Source: Asterias rubens
Taxonomy: Eukaryota; Echinodermata; Asteroidea; Forcipulatida; Asteriidae
DNA length: 64,000 nt
Reading direction: 5' to 3'
Assembly: GCF_902459465.1 (NCBI RefSeq)
Contig: NC_047065.1
Span: forward strand, 2,352,309 to 2,416,308
The position numbers were made by a program, and so were the translations under genes. The notes beneath the pieces were generated by a model. The model was given only the letters and a program-made list of their open reading frames with translations. It did no database searches and was not told the origin of the DNA. Shown piece by piece: positions 43,312 through 55,796 of the stretch; the stretch's first letter is position 1, and each line of letters opens with the position of its first letter.

Positions 43312-43458
43312 GGGTCGATTTCACAAAGAGTTAGGACTAGTCCTAACTTAGGACTAGTCCTAGGAGATATACAAATTGCATGGATAGTCCCAAGTTAGGA
43401 CGAGTAACTGGTCCTAACTCGAGATAAGACTAGTCCTAACTCTTTGTAAAATCCACCC
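43312..43458. mobile_element. Short palindromic MITE, GGGTCGATTTCACAAAGAG termini
   Basis: TTAGGACTAGTCC blocks repeated in each arm, ends GGGTCGATTTCACAAAGAG and CTCTTTGTAAAATCCACCC; 147 bp. Confidence 0.8.
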
Positions 43459-43526
43459 CTGAATTGTTCTAACAAAAGACCAGAACAGTTTAACATGCAA
43501 GCTGTTTTTACTTGAACAAGCACCGA

Positions 43527-43900
43527 TGCACTGGACACCTTTGGTAATTGTCAAAAACAAGTCATCTCACTTGGTGTATCTCAACATATGCACAAAATAA
43601 CAAACCTGTGAAAATTTGGATTCAAGTTGGTCATTGAAGTTGCAAGAGAATAATGAAAGAAAAAAACACCCTTGTTGCACAAATCTGTGTGCTTTCATCT
43701 GCCTAATAAAAGGCTTCAGCTGAAGTATTTTATTATTTGCGAGAGAAATTACCTCATTCTCAAAAACTACGTTACTTCATAGGGAGCTGTTTCTCACAAT
43801 GTGTTATATCATCAACAGCTCTCCATTGCTTGTAACCAAGTAATGTTTTATGCTAAACATTCTTTTTGAGTAATTACCAATAGTGTCCAGTGCCTTTTAA
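43527..43900 (+). mobile_element. TTAA-type MITE (family 1b), full length
   Basis: Left end TGCACTGGACACCTTTGG, right end GTGTCCAGTGCCTTTTAA; centre AAGGCTTCAGCTGAAGTATT is a variant palindrome. Confidence 0.8.
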
Positions 43901-45141
43901 AGAAAATTATATCATTTGTCTTTACTCAATAGAGGTTTATTAGATTAAAATTCAACACTTACACATCACTTGTTTTTGATTATCAAATTTGAAGGAAAAA
44001 ATACCAAGACAGTGGGACGTGTCCAGTGAGTTTTCTGGCCAGACACCAACATCACAAGCCTGTGGGTCCAGTGTAAAATTTGGGGCCCTGCAATTGTTTG
44101 CATTATGCTTTCAACCTTTGGTCTTTCAAGCAGTCCTGTGCAACATCCATTTATAATCACGTATGGTTTTGTTCATACACATTGTGTGTAAGTGATTTTG
44201 ATTTCAATTCAAATGATCAATTTTTTTGATAACCACGGAATAAAACTTTTTTTTTTGTGGTTAATATTCTACCTTCTTATCGACATGCAACAGATAACTG
44301 CATGTATTGCATGCTTTAGTTTAGTTTTCAAAGTTGTTTTTGGTATACTTTGGTATACTTTTGGTATACAGATTGCTGCTTTTTGTAAATAGTGATGAAG
44401 TTACAACGTACCTTGATCACATCCGAGAACTCTAATGGTGTGATATTTTGAACTTGACTATAGTTGATACATTTATGTTTTAATATTGAAGTATGGAGGT
44501 TAATTTTTAAGACCTTTGACAATTGCCAAAAGGTCACACAAAATCCATGAAGTTATTGTGTAGTCCTACAGTTTGGAGATACGGGTTTATTTTTGTATTG
44601 CATTTTGTACTTTTTTTTCATGACCCTTTAAAAATATGTCTCCATGGTGACCAGGGGCAACAGAGGCCGTGACCTTCGTGACCTTCGTGACCTTCGTGAC
44701 CTTTGTGTAATTCCAGGCCTGTGGAACTGCATCATGATGTCAAGGGCAGGTCTTAATTATTTTTTCGAATTCAAATCTATGCATCCAAACTGAGGCTTGG
44801 AAGACAAAACCAATACAGGGAGTTGGACGTTTGTTGCTCGTTATTGTAAATAGTAGCGAGATGTAAAGGCATGATGGTAAAAGTTGTATTTCCTGTAACA
44901 ACACAAGAAGTGTTGGATCACTTCTGACTTCTTCCGTCCACTGTTGATAACAATTGTTATTTTTTTCATTGTTTATAAAATAAATTCAACATTTTGTACT
45001 GTTTGTACACTATTACAAATATCTGTGTTTCAACTCGATGTATTTTCAGGCAGTAAAGTTAAGTTTCAAAATCAACCCGTTTTCAAGAACAGTTCAAAAT
45101 GGAATTGTTGAGGGGCATTACATTTCCTCCCTAATTATATT
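43901..45141. other. Intergenic stretch, no gene seen
   Basis: No exon. Contains a short (GTGACCTTC)4 run near 44670-44706, and AATAAA at 44979-44984, one candidate distal polyadenylation signal for the giant zinc-finger gene. Confidence 0.4.
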
Positions 45142-45307
45142 GGCCCAATTTAATAGAGCTGCTTAAGCACAAAATGTTGCTTAGTAAACTCAGATTACCG
45201 GCCAAGACTCCACTCAATTGTTATGCCATTGTAAACAGCACCTACATACCAGTCACAAGTAATGTATATGGCATGGAATTTTGGCCAGTAACACATGTAA
45301 AATAAGC
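45142..45307. mobile_element. Half of a GGGCCCAATTTCATAGAG fold-back element
   Basis: GGCCCAATTTAATAGAGCTG and CACCAGTCACAAG-type block match the left two thirds of the intact copy at 63415-63657; the right arm is absent. Confidence 0.65.
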
Positions 45308-45495
45308 AAGTGGACACTTGGTAATTAATCAAAATAATTGTTTAGCATAAAAACTTACTTGGTAACGAGTAATGGAGAGCTGTTGATAGCATAAAACATT
45401 GTTAGAACAACCGCTCTCCATTACTCAATTACTGAATAAGTTTTTATGACAATTATTTTTGAGTAATTACCAACAGTGTCCAGTGGCCTGAATAA
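45308..45495. mobile_element. Fold-back derivative of TTAA-type MITE family 1
   Basis: Two inverted copies of the same family 1 half: GTGGACACTTGGTAATTAAT...GGAGAGCTGTT and its complement CTCTCCATTACTC...CCAACAGTGTCCAGTG. The other half and the centre are missing. Confidence 0.75.
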
Positions 45496-47534
45496 GTGTG
45501 GCAGCACTCCATGATGACTGACGGATGGGAGTGTAATGCAGGATATATTGGATTGTTACTGCCTTGAACTGAGTTAAATTATATAATAGCTCTGAATGAC
45601 AAGGGAAATGCAATAAGATGTCACTTCCATATTTCACTTATTGTCACAATCAAGTGTTGGACCCATTTACTCCTCTTTCCCCACCCCACTTGGATCGAAA
45701 AATGTGCAAAAAAGGTTCGATCCTTTAGATAGCCAGGCAACCAAATTAGGTCTTTGCTCCCCCAGCCCCCCCCCCCCCTAAAAAAAGTTCCGGTGATGTC
45801 CCTTGTTTTAGCAGACTACCTGTAAATCCACTCGTCTTGGTAGCAAAACGTATCTGTTTGTGTGTGAAAAGTAGCTGTGAATAACTCGCCAATTGATAAC
45901 GTTAACCTTGTTCAAATCAAACAAGGATTCAATTTTCCAGAAGAATAAAGATAAATAAATCCATAGAAAAACAAAATATCTTGGAAAAAGCTGCAGTAAA
46001 ATTGTGAACAATTAAGTTTACTTTTGCGTTTTCGGGACCTATATCTTTCATATTTCTTTATTATATTTATTAGCGTTTGTTTATTTACATAAAATGAACG
46101 TTTTCAGTTGCCATTATAGCGGTTAATTGTGCAGCTTATGTAAAATTGACTTGCTTGAATCTTCAAGACTTGAGGTACCTGAAATGGAAAAAAAATAAAT
46201 ATATATTCACGCTACATGTATTTTAATTTGTTTACCTTTTTTTGAATATGTAATTAGGCTTTAAAATAATTATGTAAACAAGACACAATTATCACCTATT
46301 TTCCCATTGGTGTGAATACCGAGATCAATTTTGTCCAATTTATTATGTCTGATATGCTCTCAGAATAAATCAGGAGAAGTTTCCACACTCTTTTTCTCCA
46401 TTATACAAGCTATTGAAATAAAATAAACACCATTGGTTTGCTCTTGCCATCCTCTTTCCAATGGTATAAAACTTGTTGAGGTTTTGTGAAAAAAGGCAAA
46501 TTTTGCCGGACTCCCTAGTCTTGGTTATAAGTTTTTGTTTTTGTTTTGGCAAGTGAGCCCTCTCGTGGTGGTTGTTTAGTTGTCGATCCACTGCATTTTG
46601 ATTTTACGGTCTGAGTAGAGTGAGCCCTCTTGCGTTTTGTGTTGCCTATGAAAATCTTCCTTCCAAGATGTCTTGATAGTCGGTCAAATCATGGAGGTAG
46701 TTTCAATTCAGTGCTGTGTAACATCCGCCCTTTTTCTGATCATACATGTGCTATGAAACGGATACCTTCTGCCATTCTTACTGGCTGTCCACTGTTGCGA
46801 TTTTGAGACCTGAGGGTGCACCATCCACACTAATTAAAAGGCAACAATATTAATGCGCTAATATTTGTGTAGGCTCTGAAAATGGGGTCATGCAACTGAT
46901 CGGTTGTGTGTGACAAGTTACCACAACCCAGGGGTTCTGTGCTTCAACTTTTGAGGAGACTCGATAAATTCATAAGCTTTAAAACAACCTTGCTATTCAT
47001 TGTTGGAATTAAAGAAGATGCAATATTTATTACATCTGAAGTTCGCCCTCTCCAGTCGTCAATGATATTTTTCTGATTTAGATTTAGTGAGGCACTTTGT
47101 GAAATGACACTCGAATCTCTTCAAAGCCAAAAACAGTGTGATCTTAAAGAAAATACAAACTAGAAAATATCTCCCAACAATACTCGACCACTTTGAGTTC
47201 TCACTCATGATGAATCCCCCTCCATGTTCACTAACACTTTATTCATTATATCCCGATCTCTTCACACAACAAGTGCTACCATCCTCTATACAGTTATACC
47301 ACGGCCGCCCGTCGGACATAATTAGAGCGCCTAGGCCCTGAAATGAAGTACGGAGGATGGAACTGGGACGAGCGGAAATCAGTTGAGAAAAGCTCAAAGT
47401 GGAGCTGAAGGCATCAATAGATGGTTTGATGCTACCGGGTCCGCTGTTTAGTAGACTTGACTCAAGTCTCTATCCCGTGAGAGCCCTTTTATGTTTAGTC
47501 CCATCGCCTAACGTCAGAAAACGTTTGCGTGGCC
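45496..47534. other. Intergenic stretch, no gene seen
   Basis: No exon-like frame recognised. A C-run near 45760-45780 may be assembly-sensitive. Confidence 0.4.
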
Positions 47535-48065
47535 GCGGTGTCCCAGGAAATTCTGCCCACCGGGATTCTGTCCCCCCTTATGGGAAGTTAACGTGGGCTG
47601 TATAGGATGACGATCCAATAGAGGGCGCTATCAGAAGTAGTTTGTACATTGGGTGCGTTCGTTTATCTTCCCTGGGTCGACCCCGGTCTGCCCCGGTACG
47701 TTCGAATAGCCTTGACGCAGCTCACCTGGGTCAGCCCCCAGAGCCCTGCTTGTGGAGTGGGTCACTTGGGGTGACCTGAGGTGCATGCCGTCACCACGAG
47801 AGGGCGAGTGTGATCGTTCGATTAGCTCTTGTCAGGGGCTCACCCGAGTGAGCACCGCGGGGTACACCCAGGGAAGCTTAACGAACGCACCCATAGTTCG
47901 CCATAAAATTGTGGTGGGGGGGGGGGGGACACCGAATCTTTGGGGGGATACACCGGTGTCCCAGGGAATTCTGTCCGCCCGGCGGAGATGCCTCATGGGA
48001 AGTTAAAGTGTGTGGTAAGAGGATGATTCAAGAGAGGGCGCTATCAGAAGTAATTTGTGCACATT
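47535..48065. repeat. ~120-bp direct duplication flanking a GC-rich MITE
   Basis: GGTGTCCCAGG.AATTCTG and AGAGGGCGCTATCAGAAGTA occur at 47536-47650 and again at 47955-48060. Between them lies the element at 47651 and a G-run. Confidence 0.75.
47651..47892. mobile_element. GC-rich MITE, GGGTGCGTTCGTTTATCTTC termini
   Basis: Inverted ends GGGTGCGTTCGTTTATCTTC / AAGCTTAACGAACGCACCC, both followed inward by the CCTGGGT block; 242 bp. Internal CCCGGTCTGCCCCGG is GC-rich against an AT-rich background. No clear target duplication. Confidence 0.75.
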
Positions 48066-48069
48066 CTTT

Positions 48070-49600
48070 GGCCAAAATAGGGGACAGAATCTCCTGCCAC
48101 ACCGGCATCCCCACAAACCTGTGGTAAAATGATCGTGATTTCTAGTTGGCACGATATGCTTAGGGATCTCTTGCACGAGAACGGGACTTGAATCGAGTCT
48201 AGCTACGGTAGGCAACAAAAGCACCAGGCTCTCCAATGGATTGAGTGCTTGAAGGGCAGCAGTGTGCCCAATGCATCAGGCTGAGTGCCTCCGTACCAAT
48301 TAATTGTCTATAGTGTAAGTGATCACTGCATCCACTGGGCGGGAGGATACAGCAACCGTTTGACACTGGCTGCAGTGTGTAATGATACAAACAAAAAAAC
48401 GAACAAAAGGGTACTAGTGGACTCTTCTCCTGCTTAGGGGAGAGAGGAGAGAGCTTGGTGAAATATTGACAGTGCTGTGTCCTATGTCAGTCACTGGTGT
48501 TTTAATAAGGGGTTGCCACTCGGTCCTTCACGGTATAGACTGAGCAATAACCCCTCAGAGCAAACCCCTTACACACTTGCCATATGACTATAGAATATTG
48601 TACTCTCAAAGGCTATTATTGTATAGTTTTGTCTTCCTCCATCTGGCAACCACTTGCTGCAGAACGCCGTGAGAGCAGCCTGTATAAAGCCGCCAGACAC
48701 GCGCGGTGATTTCAATGGGACACTGGTGATAAATTGAAAATATGTTTCAATGCTCTAGAAAAACTGGATGTTGACTGGGGGAATATTTTCTCTGCACTTA
48801 GCCTAGTATGTTAGTTCCTGCGATCGTATATTAATGTGAATGAGTACTTCATCTGCAAACTATGATTATTCTTTGATTTGTCCCGGCCTGTTTTTTTATT
48901 GGACCGAATGGAAACTGTGCTGACTTTATTTTCCTTCATTTATCATTTTTTTATATGTAAAGCTAGTTTTGTAGTTGAGTGGTCTCGGCCTACAATGGCG
49001 GAGAACGATTTAATGGAGAAGTCTTAAAAGGTTTGAACGACCTATTTAAAGGGAAATTATACCTGGCTTTTGTTGTTTGAATCGTTCGATTGTTTTCATC
49101 ACCGATTCAGAATGATACACAATCAAAAATAATGTCAATGATTTCAAATGGTGGTCGCATTGTTGCCAAAAATCTGGAGCGACTTTGTCCAAGCAGGAAG
49201 AATAATCCGCTATTGGAATACAGAAGATGAGAAGCGTTATTTTCAGTTACGCTTCTCAGATTCAAATTTCGGGGACAAAACTGAAATATTTTGACATACC
49301 CGCATTACTTCGAAGCGAAATTTTCATAAAAAAAGGCTTATAATACATATCTACTGTATCGGAAGCTGGTGTATGCTTGTAGTTAAACGTTTGTATTGCC
49401 ATAAGAATGTTTACTACACGTATACCTTCCCTTTAAGTGGCACAGAATAGTATTTATTTCAAATCATAAAAATATGAAGAGAGAAGAAGAAAAAGAAGTA
49501 CAACATAGGCCTAAGCCCTTTTCACACGACGTAAAAAACCGTAACATTCCTGGCGAAATTTATCTCATTGTTTGTAAAATATTACAAAATGAGCTTCGTG
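48070..49600. other. Intergenic stretch, no gene seen
   Basis: No exon recognised. A short hairpin AAGGGGTTGCC...AACCCCTT lies near 48517-48572. Confidence 0.4.
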
Positions 49601-49969
49601 TTAAAGCCATTGGACCCTTTCGGTACAGAAAAAAAAAGTTCACAGATTTACAAATAACTTACAGGGTTTACAGAAGGTAGTGGTGAAAGACTTCCCTTCA
49701 AATATTATTCCATGAAATGCTTTACTTTTTGAGAAAATAGTAAAAAAATATCAATTCTCGTTAGCGAGAATTACGGATTTATTTTAAACACATGTCATGA
49801 CACGGCGAAACGCGCGGATACAAGGGTGGGTTTTCCCGTTATTTTCTCCAGACTCCGATGACCGATTGAGCCTAAATTGTCACAGGTTTGTTATTTGATA
49901 TAGAAGTTGTGATACACGAAGTGTGGGCCTTGGACAATAGTGTTTACCGAAAGGGTCCAATGTCTTTAA
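49601..49969. mobile_element. TTAA-type MITE (family 2), full length
   Basis: Terminal repeats TTAAAGCCATTGGACCCTTT and complement, both ending TTAA; 369 bp. Shares only the motif GATGACCGATTGAGC..AAATT.TCACAGG with family 1, so it is a related but separate family. Confidence 0.85.
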
Positions 49970-51037
49970 AAGACAGCAAGTTTTTACATGTTCTATATTC
50001 CTTGCGAAGTTTTCTTAAACATACACATAACATCAAAAAATAACCCAATTTAAGCCAGTACAATAAAAACCACCTGTTAGGTTTATTATGATAGTTCTCG
50101 CCTCCCATCAGCCAGTGCAACACGGTGCAGTGAGATTGATTTACTGCCTTCTCAATATTTTCTTCTAACAAAAACACCTTCGGCAAAACGTCTGCAAAAA
50201 GCTACTCGCAACGGTCGTTGCCAAGGTGCATTTTGTAAAAATGGCGCGCAAAATCGATGACAGCTATGGATTTCCCGCGCTTTTTTGTTCTACCGCACTG
50301 GTACATTGTGGATAGCAACAGGCTTTGCAACTGGACTGTTTCTCACGCTATCCCTTTGAATATTTGATTATTGACTGTCGGTTGGTTCATGACTACAGAC
50401 TGCTACATGTAATGTTTGTATCAAGGCAGTTTCCGTCGGTAAAGTAGTTTTAATGATAATCTTTTATAGTCTTTTATTTTTATAACCATGGACACGCGCA
50501 TGCTAATTTTAGTTGAACATTTATTCATTGCGTCCATTTTTCTCCTACCTACTTTCTCGACTCAAACACATAACTAAAACCTGCCATGTCCGATTTGTAC
50601 TGAATGTTGTATTTCTTATTGATGACAACTAGGTCTGACAGCGAAACATCTTTAAGTGTCTGTTGCTTGGAATGAATACTTCTTAGTCTTACGATACGAA
50701 GCCGACTTTAATACATTGAGAGGGTTGGATGCCCAGCATCTTAGAGGAGGCTTTACAGGTAGAATGTCTTGTAAGTAACAAGGACATCGTCATTGTATCG
50801 ATGGATCTTATCTCGGGGAGCTTCACAATTTGTCCATCGCTTTTTAATATTCTACTGCATTTGAATTGTAGGTCTGAGTATATTTGACCCTTTTGTATTA
50901 TGTGGAATCTTGAAGCAATGGCCTTTAAGATTACCTTTATCCGTCTGTGATAGCCAATGATGGAGTAACGTTAAGTTTTAGAGATTTTTTCCTGGTTACT
51001 CTGAAAACAATTTGAAAAAAAGACTTTGTGTTTCTCT
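49970..51037. other. Intergenic stretch, no gene seen
   Basis: Nothing recognised. Confidence 0.4.
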
Positions 51038-51407
51038 TTAAAGGCAGTGGACACTATTGGTAATTACTCAAAATAATTATTAGCATAAAACCTTTCTTGG
51101 TGACGAGTAAGGGGGAGAGGTTGATGGTATAAAACATTGTGAGAAACGGCTCCCGCTGAAGTGCCATAGTTTTCGAGAAAGATGTAATTTTCCACGAATT
51201 TGATTTCGAGACCCTTATCGAAATCAACCATCTAAACGCACACAACTTCGTGTGACAAGGGTGTTTTTTTCTTTCGTTATTATCTCGCAACTTCGATGAC
51301 CGATTGAGCTCAAATTTTCACAGGTTTGTTATTTTATGCATATGTTGAGATACACCAACTGTGAAGGCTAGTCTTTGACAATTACCAATAGTGTCCACTG
51401 CCTTTAA
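51038..51407 (-). mobile_element. TTAA-type MITE (family 1), full length, reverse
   Basis: TTAAAGGCAGTGGACACTAT at the left and complement CCACTGCCTTTAA at the right; 370 bp. Confidence 0.85.
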
Positions 51408-51659
51408 AATGGCCAGTAAGGCCTGAGAAACATGTGTGTTATGCCTGTGTGCCATTAGAAGGTATATTTGCTGTGTGCAAGACCATTTTGTAATATTTTG
51501 ATATTTTAAACCAGGGAGTGTTGAGGGTGACAGAGCTAAACATTGTTGAGGAAAGGCTGTAAAAACCAAAGTATTGTATCTGTATAATTATTTTCTTTGA
51601 GAAGTGTTCCCTTTCCCCCATCTTGATTGTTCGTCAATAGCGGATAGTCTCGACAGTGT

Positions 51660-51735
51660 TGTCATAATAGCCTTTGAGAAAGACTCTGCTAGGATCGAAA
51701 CGTTAGGCCATTCGGCCAAATGAAGAAAAAAAAAC
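51660..51735. repeat. Interspersed repeat tail, GAGAAAGACTCTGCTAGG
   Basis: GAGAAAGACTCTGCTAGGAT followed by AACGTTAGGCCAT and poly-A; the same sequence at 10328-10370. Probably a retroelement 3' end. Confidence 0.5.
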
Positions 51736-51741
51736 ACACCA

Positions 51742-52075
51742 GTTGATCGTCCCCTTCCTCACCCTTTTTTGAGGCCGCATCCTTTCTTCATATTTTTGTA
51801 TTTACCCCCAACCCCCCCCCCACAAAAAAAAAAATACACAAATTTTTTGTGTGTTTCTTATTAAACTTATTAATCTTTAAAGAACTTGTAATACTTAAAG
51901 TAAATGGTGATTTTAAAATGAAGAATTTTGGGTGGCCAGTTTGAATTAAAATTAAAATGCTTGATGGCCACATTTGAAAGAAAGACAAAATTAAAAGGCC
52001 CTCGTCCTCCTCTTTTTTTGAAAAACCTGGATAAACAACTGATATTCGTTTATTTGGCCTTAATTTTTCATTTTG
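51742..52075. repeat. Interspersed repeat, CGTCCCC...GAGGCCGC family, copy 3
   Basis: TTGATCGTCCCCTTCCTC, TTGAGGCCGCATCC, GCCCTCGTCCTCCTCTTTTT, TTTGGCCTTAA. Confidence 0.65.
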
Positions 52076-52311
52076 CATTATATTTTTGGGTTGGTTAGCA
52101 GTTTGCAACACCTAATTATATTTCCCCGTTCTCCATCTTAAGCTCCTTGCCTCTGCTGGGCGCATCCTACGGTAAAAAGAACAAACAATGATCGTTCGTT
52201 GCCCTTAGCAACTTTTAATTCGTCATGCTTTTCATCGACATCATTTTCTTAGTACAAAGACAAAGAACAAAGAGCAACACTCAGACATGGAGGCGGTTGT
52301 GTAAGGAGATA

Positions 52312-52552
52312 TTAAAGGCACTATAGACACTATTGTTAATTACTCAAGAAAATGGTTAGCATAAAAACTGACTTGGTATGAGCAATGGAGAGCTGTTAAT
52401 ATAGTATGAAACATTGTGGGAAACGGCTCCCTCTTGCAACTTCGATGACCAATTGAGTCATAATATTCACAGATTTGGTATTTTGTGCATGTTGGGATAG
52501 GCTACACCAAGTGAGAAAACTCGTCTTTGACAATATGACCAAAGGTGTTAAA
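52312..52552 (-). mobile_element. TTAA-type MITE (family 1), internally deleted
   Basis: TTAAAGGCACTATAGACACT at the left; the centre between CTCCCTC and TTGCAACTTCG is deleted; right end degraded. Confidence 0.7.
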
Positions 52553-52578
52553 ACTGTGAGAGTGCAAGAAACAATAAT

Positions 52579-52975
52579 TTAATGGCAGTGGACACTATTG
52601 GTAATTACTCAAAATAATTATTAGCATAAAACCTTACTTGGTGTCGAGTAATGGGGAGAGGTTGATGGTATAAAATTAATAAAACAATGTGTGGAACGGC
52701 TCCCTCTGAAGTGGCGTAGTTTATCAAGAAAGAAGTAATTTTCTGCAAATTTGATTTCGAGACCTCAAGTTTAGAATTTGAGGTCTCGAAATCAAGCATC
52801 TGAAAGCACACAACTTCGTGTGACAAGGGTGTTTTTTTATTTCATTCATATCTCGCAACTTCGATGACCGGTTGAGCTAAAATGTTCACATGTTTGTTAT
52901 TTTATGCATATGTTTAGATACACCAAGTGAGAAGACTGGTCTTTGACAATTACCAATAGTGTCCAGTGTCTTTAA
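52579..52975 (-). mobile_element. TTAA-type MITE (family 1), full length, reverse
   Basis: TTAATGGCAGTGGACACTAT to CCAGTGTCTTTAA, with the CGAGACCTCA palindrome near 52760. Confidence 0.85.
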
Positions 52976-53211
52976 GATACACCAAGTGAGAAGACTGGTC
53001 TTTGACAATTACCAATATTGTCCAGTGTCTTTAAGATACACCAAGTGAGAAGACTGGTCTTTGACAATTACCAATATTGTCCAGTGTCTTTAAGATACAC
53101 CAAGTGAGAAGACTGGTCTTTGACAATTACCAATATTGTCCAGTGTCTTTAAGATACACCAAGTGAGAAGACTGGTCTTTGACAATTACCAATAGTGTCC
53201 ACTGTCTTTAA
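52917..53211. repeat. 59-bp tandem array, 5 copies of a MITE end
   Basis: The terminal 59 bp of the preceding MITE (GATACACCAAGTGAGAAGAC ... TGTCTTTAA) is repeated five times in all; TTAA falls at 52972, 53031, 53090, 53149 and 53208. Middle copies read AATATTGTCC, outer ones AATAGTGTCC. Confidence 0.95.
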
Positions 53212-53215
53212 TACA

Positions 53216-53320
53216 GGCCTTGACACAACACACCTACAGCTATTGCAGTGGTGCGCACTGTGCTTTTGCAAAGTTTAATACAAGTTTACATTTTCCTCAA
53301 AGAAGTGCCTCTTTTGTCTT
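53216..53320 (+). repeat. Interspersed repeat, CAGC.ATTGCAGTGG family
   Basis: ACACCTACAGCTATTGCAGT and the following CTGTGCTTTTGC match 27005-27160. Confidence 0.5.
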
Positions 53321-53417
53321 TGACAAATTTGTAACCAAAGGTGTACAGCGCATCGATTGATTATGCAATAAAGGTCAACACTATAATAATTTAATAAACT
53401 GCTCGCGGCTATTTATT

Positions 53418-53545
53418 TAAGCCCACTGAACACCTTTGGAAATATTGTCAAAGACCAGTATTCTCAGTATCCGAACATTATGCATATAATAACAAATCTG
53501 TGAGTATTTTGGCTCATTTGGCCATCGAATTTGCAAGAGAATTAT
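53418..53545 (+). mobile_element. Partial TTAA-type MITE (family 1)
   Basis: TTAAGCCCACTGAACACC, TCAAAGACCAGTATTCTCAG, GCAAGAGAATTATGAAG; left third only. Confidence 0.6.
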
Positions 53546-53979
53546 GAAGAAAAAGAACAAAGAGAGACACAAAGACACCAAGGCGGTTGCGTATAAGGAG
53601 ATATTAAACCATAAGTCTCGATTGATTATGCAATAAAGGTCAACACTATAATAATTTAATAAACTGCTCGCGGCCATTTATTTAACTACAAAACAATGCC
53701 TGTCTACATTAAGGGGGGGGGGGGATGGCATCCTCTAATGACGACGGAGGGTAATTGAGAGCGGTGTATGGAAAGCACTTGATGTGTTTTTATGATGTTT
53801 GTTAAGGTATTTCGTCCTTGTTCAAACGTTGTGTTTCCGTAGAGACGCTTTGCCCAAAAGGTTATTCAGGCTCTTCGGGAAGGAGGCCAGTGTTTGAAAC
53901 ACCTGTTGGTTCTACACGGACTTTACAACAGTGTAGTTCATGTCTGTAAAGCATACATCATATGGGTGATGTGGTTATG
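53546..53979. repeat. Short direct duplication and G-run
   Basis: TTATGCAATAAAGGTCAACA plus CTATAATAATTTAATAAACT occurs at about 53358-53410 and again at 53625-53680. A run of ten G at about 53713. Confidence 0.75.
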
Positions 53980-54302
53980 TTAATAAGACACTGGACACTA
54001 TTGGTAATTGTCAAAGACCAGTCTTCTCACTTGGTGTATATCAATACATATGCTTAAAATAACAAACCTGTGAAAATTCGAGCTCAATTGGTCTTCGAAG
54101 TTGCGAGATAATAAGGAAAGATAAAAACACCATTGTCACCCGAAGTTATGTGCATTTCTTCTTTCTCGAAAACTACGTTACTTCAGAGGGAACCGTTTCT
54201 CACAATGTTTTTTACCACCAACAGGTCTCCTTTGCTCGTTACCAAGTAAGGCATTATGATAATAATTATTTTGAGTATTTACAAATAGTGTACACTGCCT
54301 AC
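53980..54302 (+). mobile_element. TTAA-type MITE (family 1), internally deleted
   Basis: TTAATAAGACACTGGACACT at the left; right end GTGTACACTGCCT without TTAA; palindrome centre absent. Confidence 0.75.
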
Positions 54303-54672
54303 CAAAGAGCAAGAACTCGCCCGTAAAAAAAAGACTTTGCACGTGTGTTTACTTTACGCATCAAGGCAAAGTCTGCCTCGATTGACGGCACAAAAGGGGT
54401 AGGCGGAGTCAACTCCCAAACAACTTTATCTATTTTTTAAACATATAAATCGTTACAAACAATTACTTAAAAAATGGTTTTATTGCTACTAAACATATAT
54501 ACTCTCATGTTTGAAAAAGGCAATGATAAAAACTGTTTCTTTCCTCCTATTTTATATACACTGTCGTTTATTAAAAAGAGAACGATTCAAGAGGTTTCAC
54601 GAACAAGGTTATTTTGATGAGAAATAAGACACTGTCTATTAGGCCCTATTTAAGATAGCGTATATTATTGGA

Positions 54673-55036
54673 TTAAAGCCATTGGACCCTTTCGGTACAG
54701 ACACATTTTTTTTTTTACAAATGACTTACAGGGTTTACAGAAGATAGTGGTGAAAGACTCCTCTTGAAATATTATTCCATGAAATGCTTTACTTTTTGAG
54801 AAAACAGTAAAACAATATCAATTCTCGACATCGAGAATGACGGATTTATTTTAAACACATGTCATGACACGGCGAAACGCGCGGATGAAAGGGTGGGTTT
54901 TCCCGTTATTTTCTCCGACTCCGATGACCGATTGAGCCTAAATTTTCACAGGTTTGTTATTAAATAATAGAAGTTGTGATACACGAAGTGTGGACCTTGG
55001 GCAATACTGTTTACCGAAAGGGTTCAATGGCTTTAA
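54673..55036. mobile_element. TTAA-type MITE (family 2), full length
   Basis: TTAAAGCCATTGGACCCTTT to GGTTCAATGGCTTTAA; about 90% alike by eye to 49601-49969 in the same orientation. Confidence 0.85.
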
Positions 55037-55796
55037 GGATGTGTACCCGGAATGAAATAATGCTCATTGATTGTTAGAAACAGACATACCAGGATTGTAG
55101 GGTAGGGTCTACTGTGAAGGTTTATGTAGTAGGCTGAACTCACTATAAAACAGATTTCAGTTTAAAGACACAAAACGTGGTCGGTTATAGCTTCTCAACG
55201 GAATGCTTCAAATTACAGTCAAACATAAGTGTTAGGGAACACAGAGTCTTAAGAAAAGAAACCCAAACAACAAACCAATAAAAAAAGGGGGGATCGTTTA
55301 AAAAGGACGAAGGGAATTATACAAATTGAAAACTTCTAAAAATATTAAACCTCTGACTGCCATGCATGTTAATTACAGTGATAGGTAGCCGTCAACTACA
55401 CGTTGGATTAATTGACTCGTGCTACTGATTGCTTATTCTCATCATCATCATTAATAACGGTGTAGTTGGCGCAGCATTATAAATACTTCCAAGGTAGCAG
55501 TATTCTAGTCGATTATATTGCACAAAAACTGTAAATTGAGCCCCAAGAAGCCTTTCAAATGGCTAACAAAGAGCAACAAATTTGCCCAGGTAAAGAAAAC
55601 ATGTAGACTGACCGTCTTGAGTTACGTCCAATGTAACTAGCGCCCTCCTGTGGCGTAAGATGCTTCCGAAGTCTCAAACTGTCTTGTAGAATAATTATTT
55701 AAACCGATTACAAACGTTAGTCTGGCCTGTCTGTTTAATAGTGCAAGGTCATTTAAGGCAAAGTATACCTCTGTTTTTATAATTTTTTTATTTGTT
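55037..55796. other. Intergenic stretch, no gene seen
   Basis: Nothing recognised. Confidence 0.4.
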
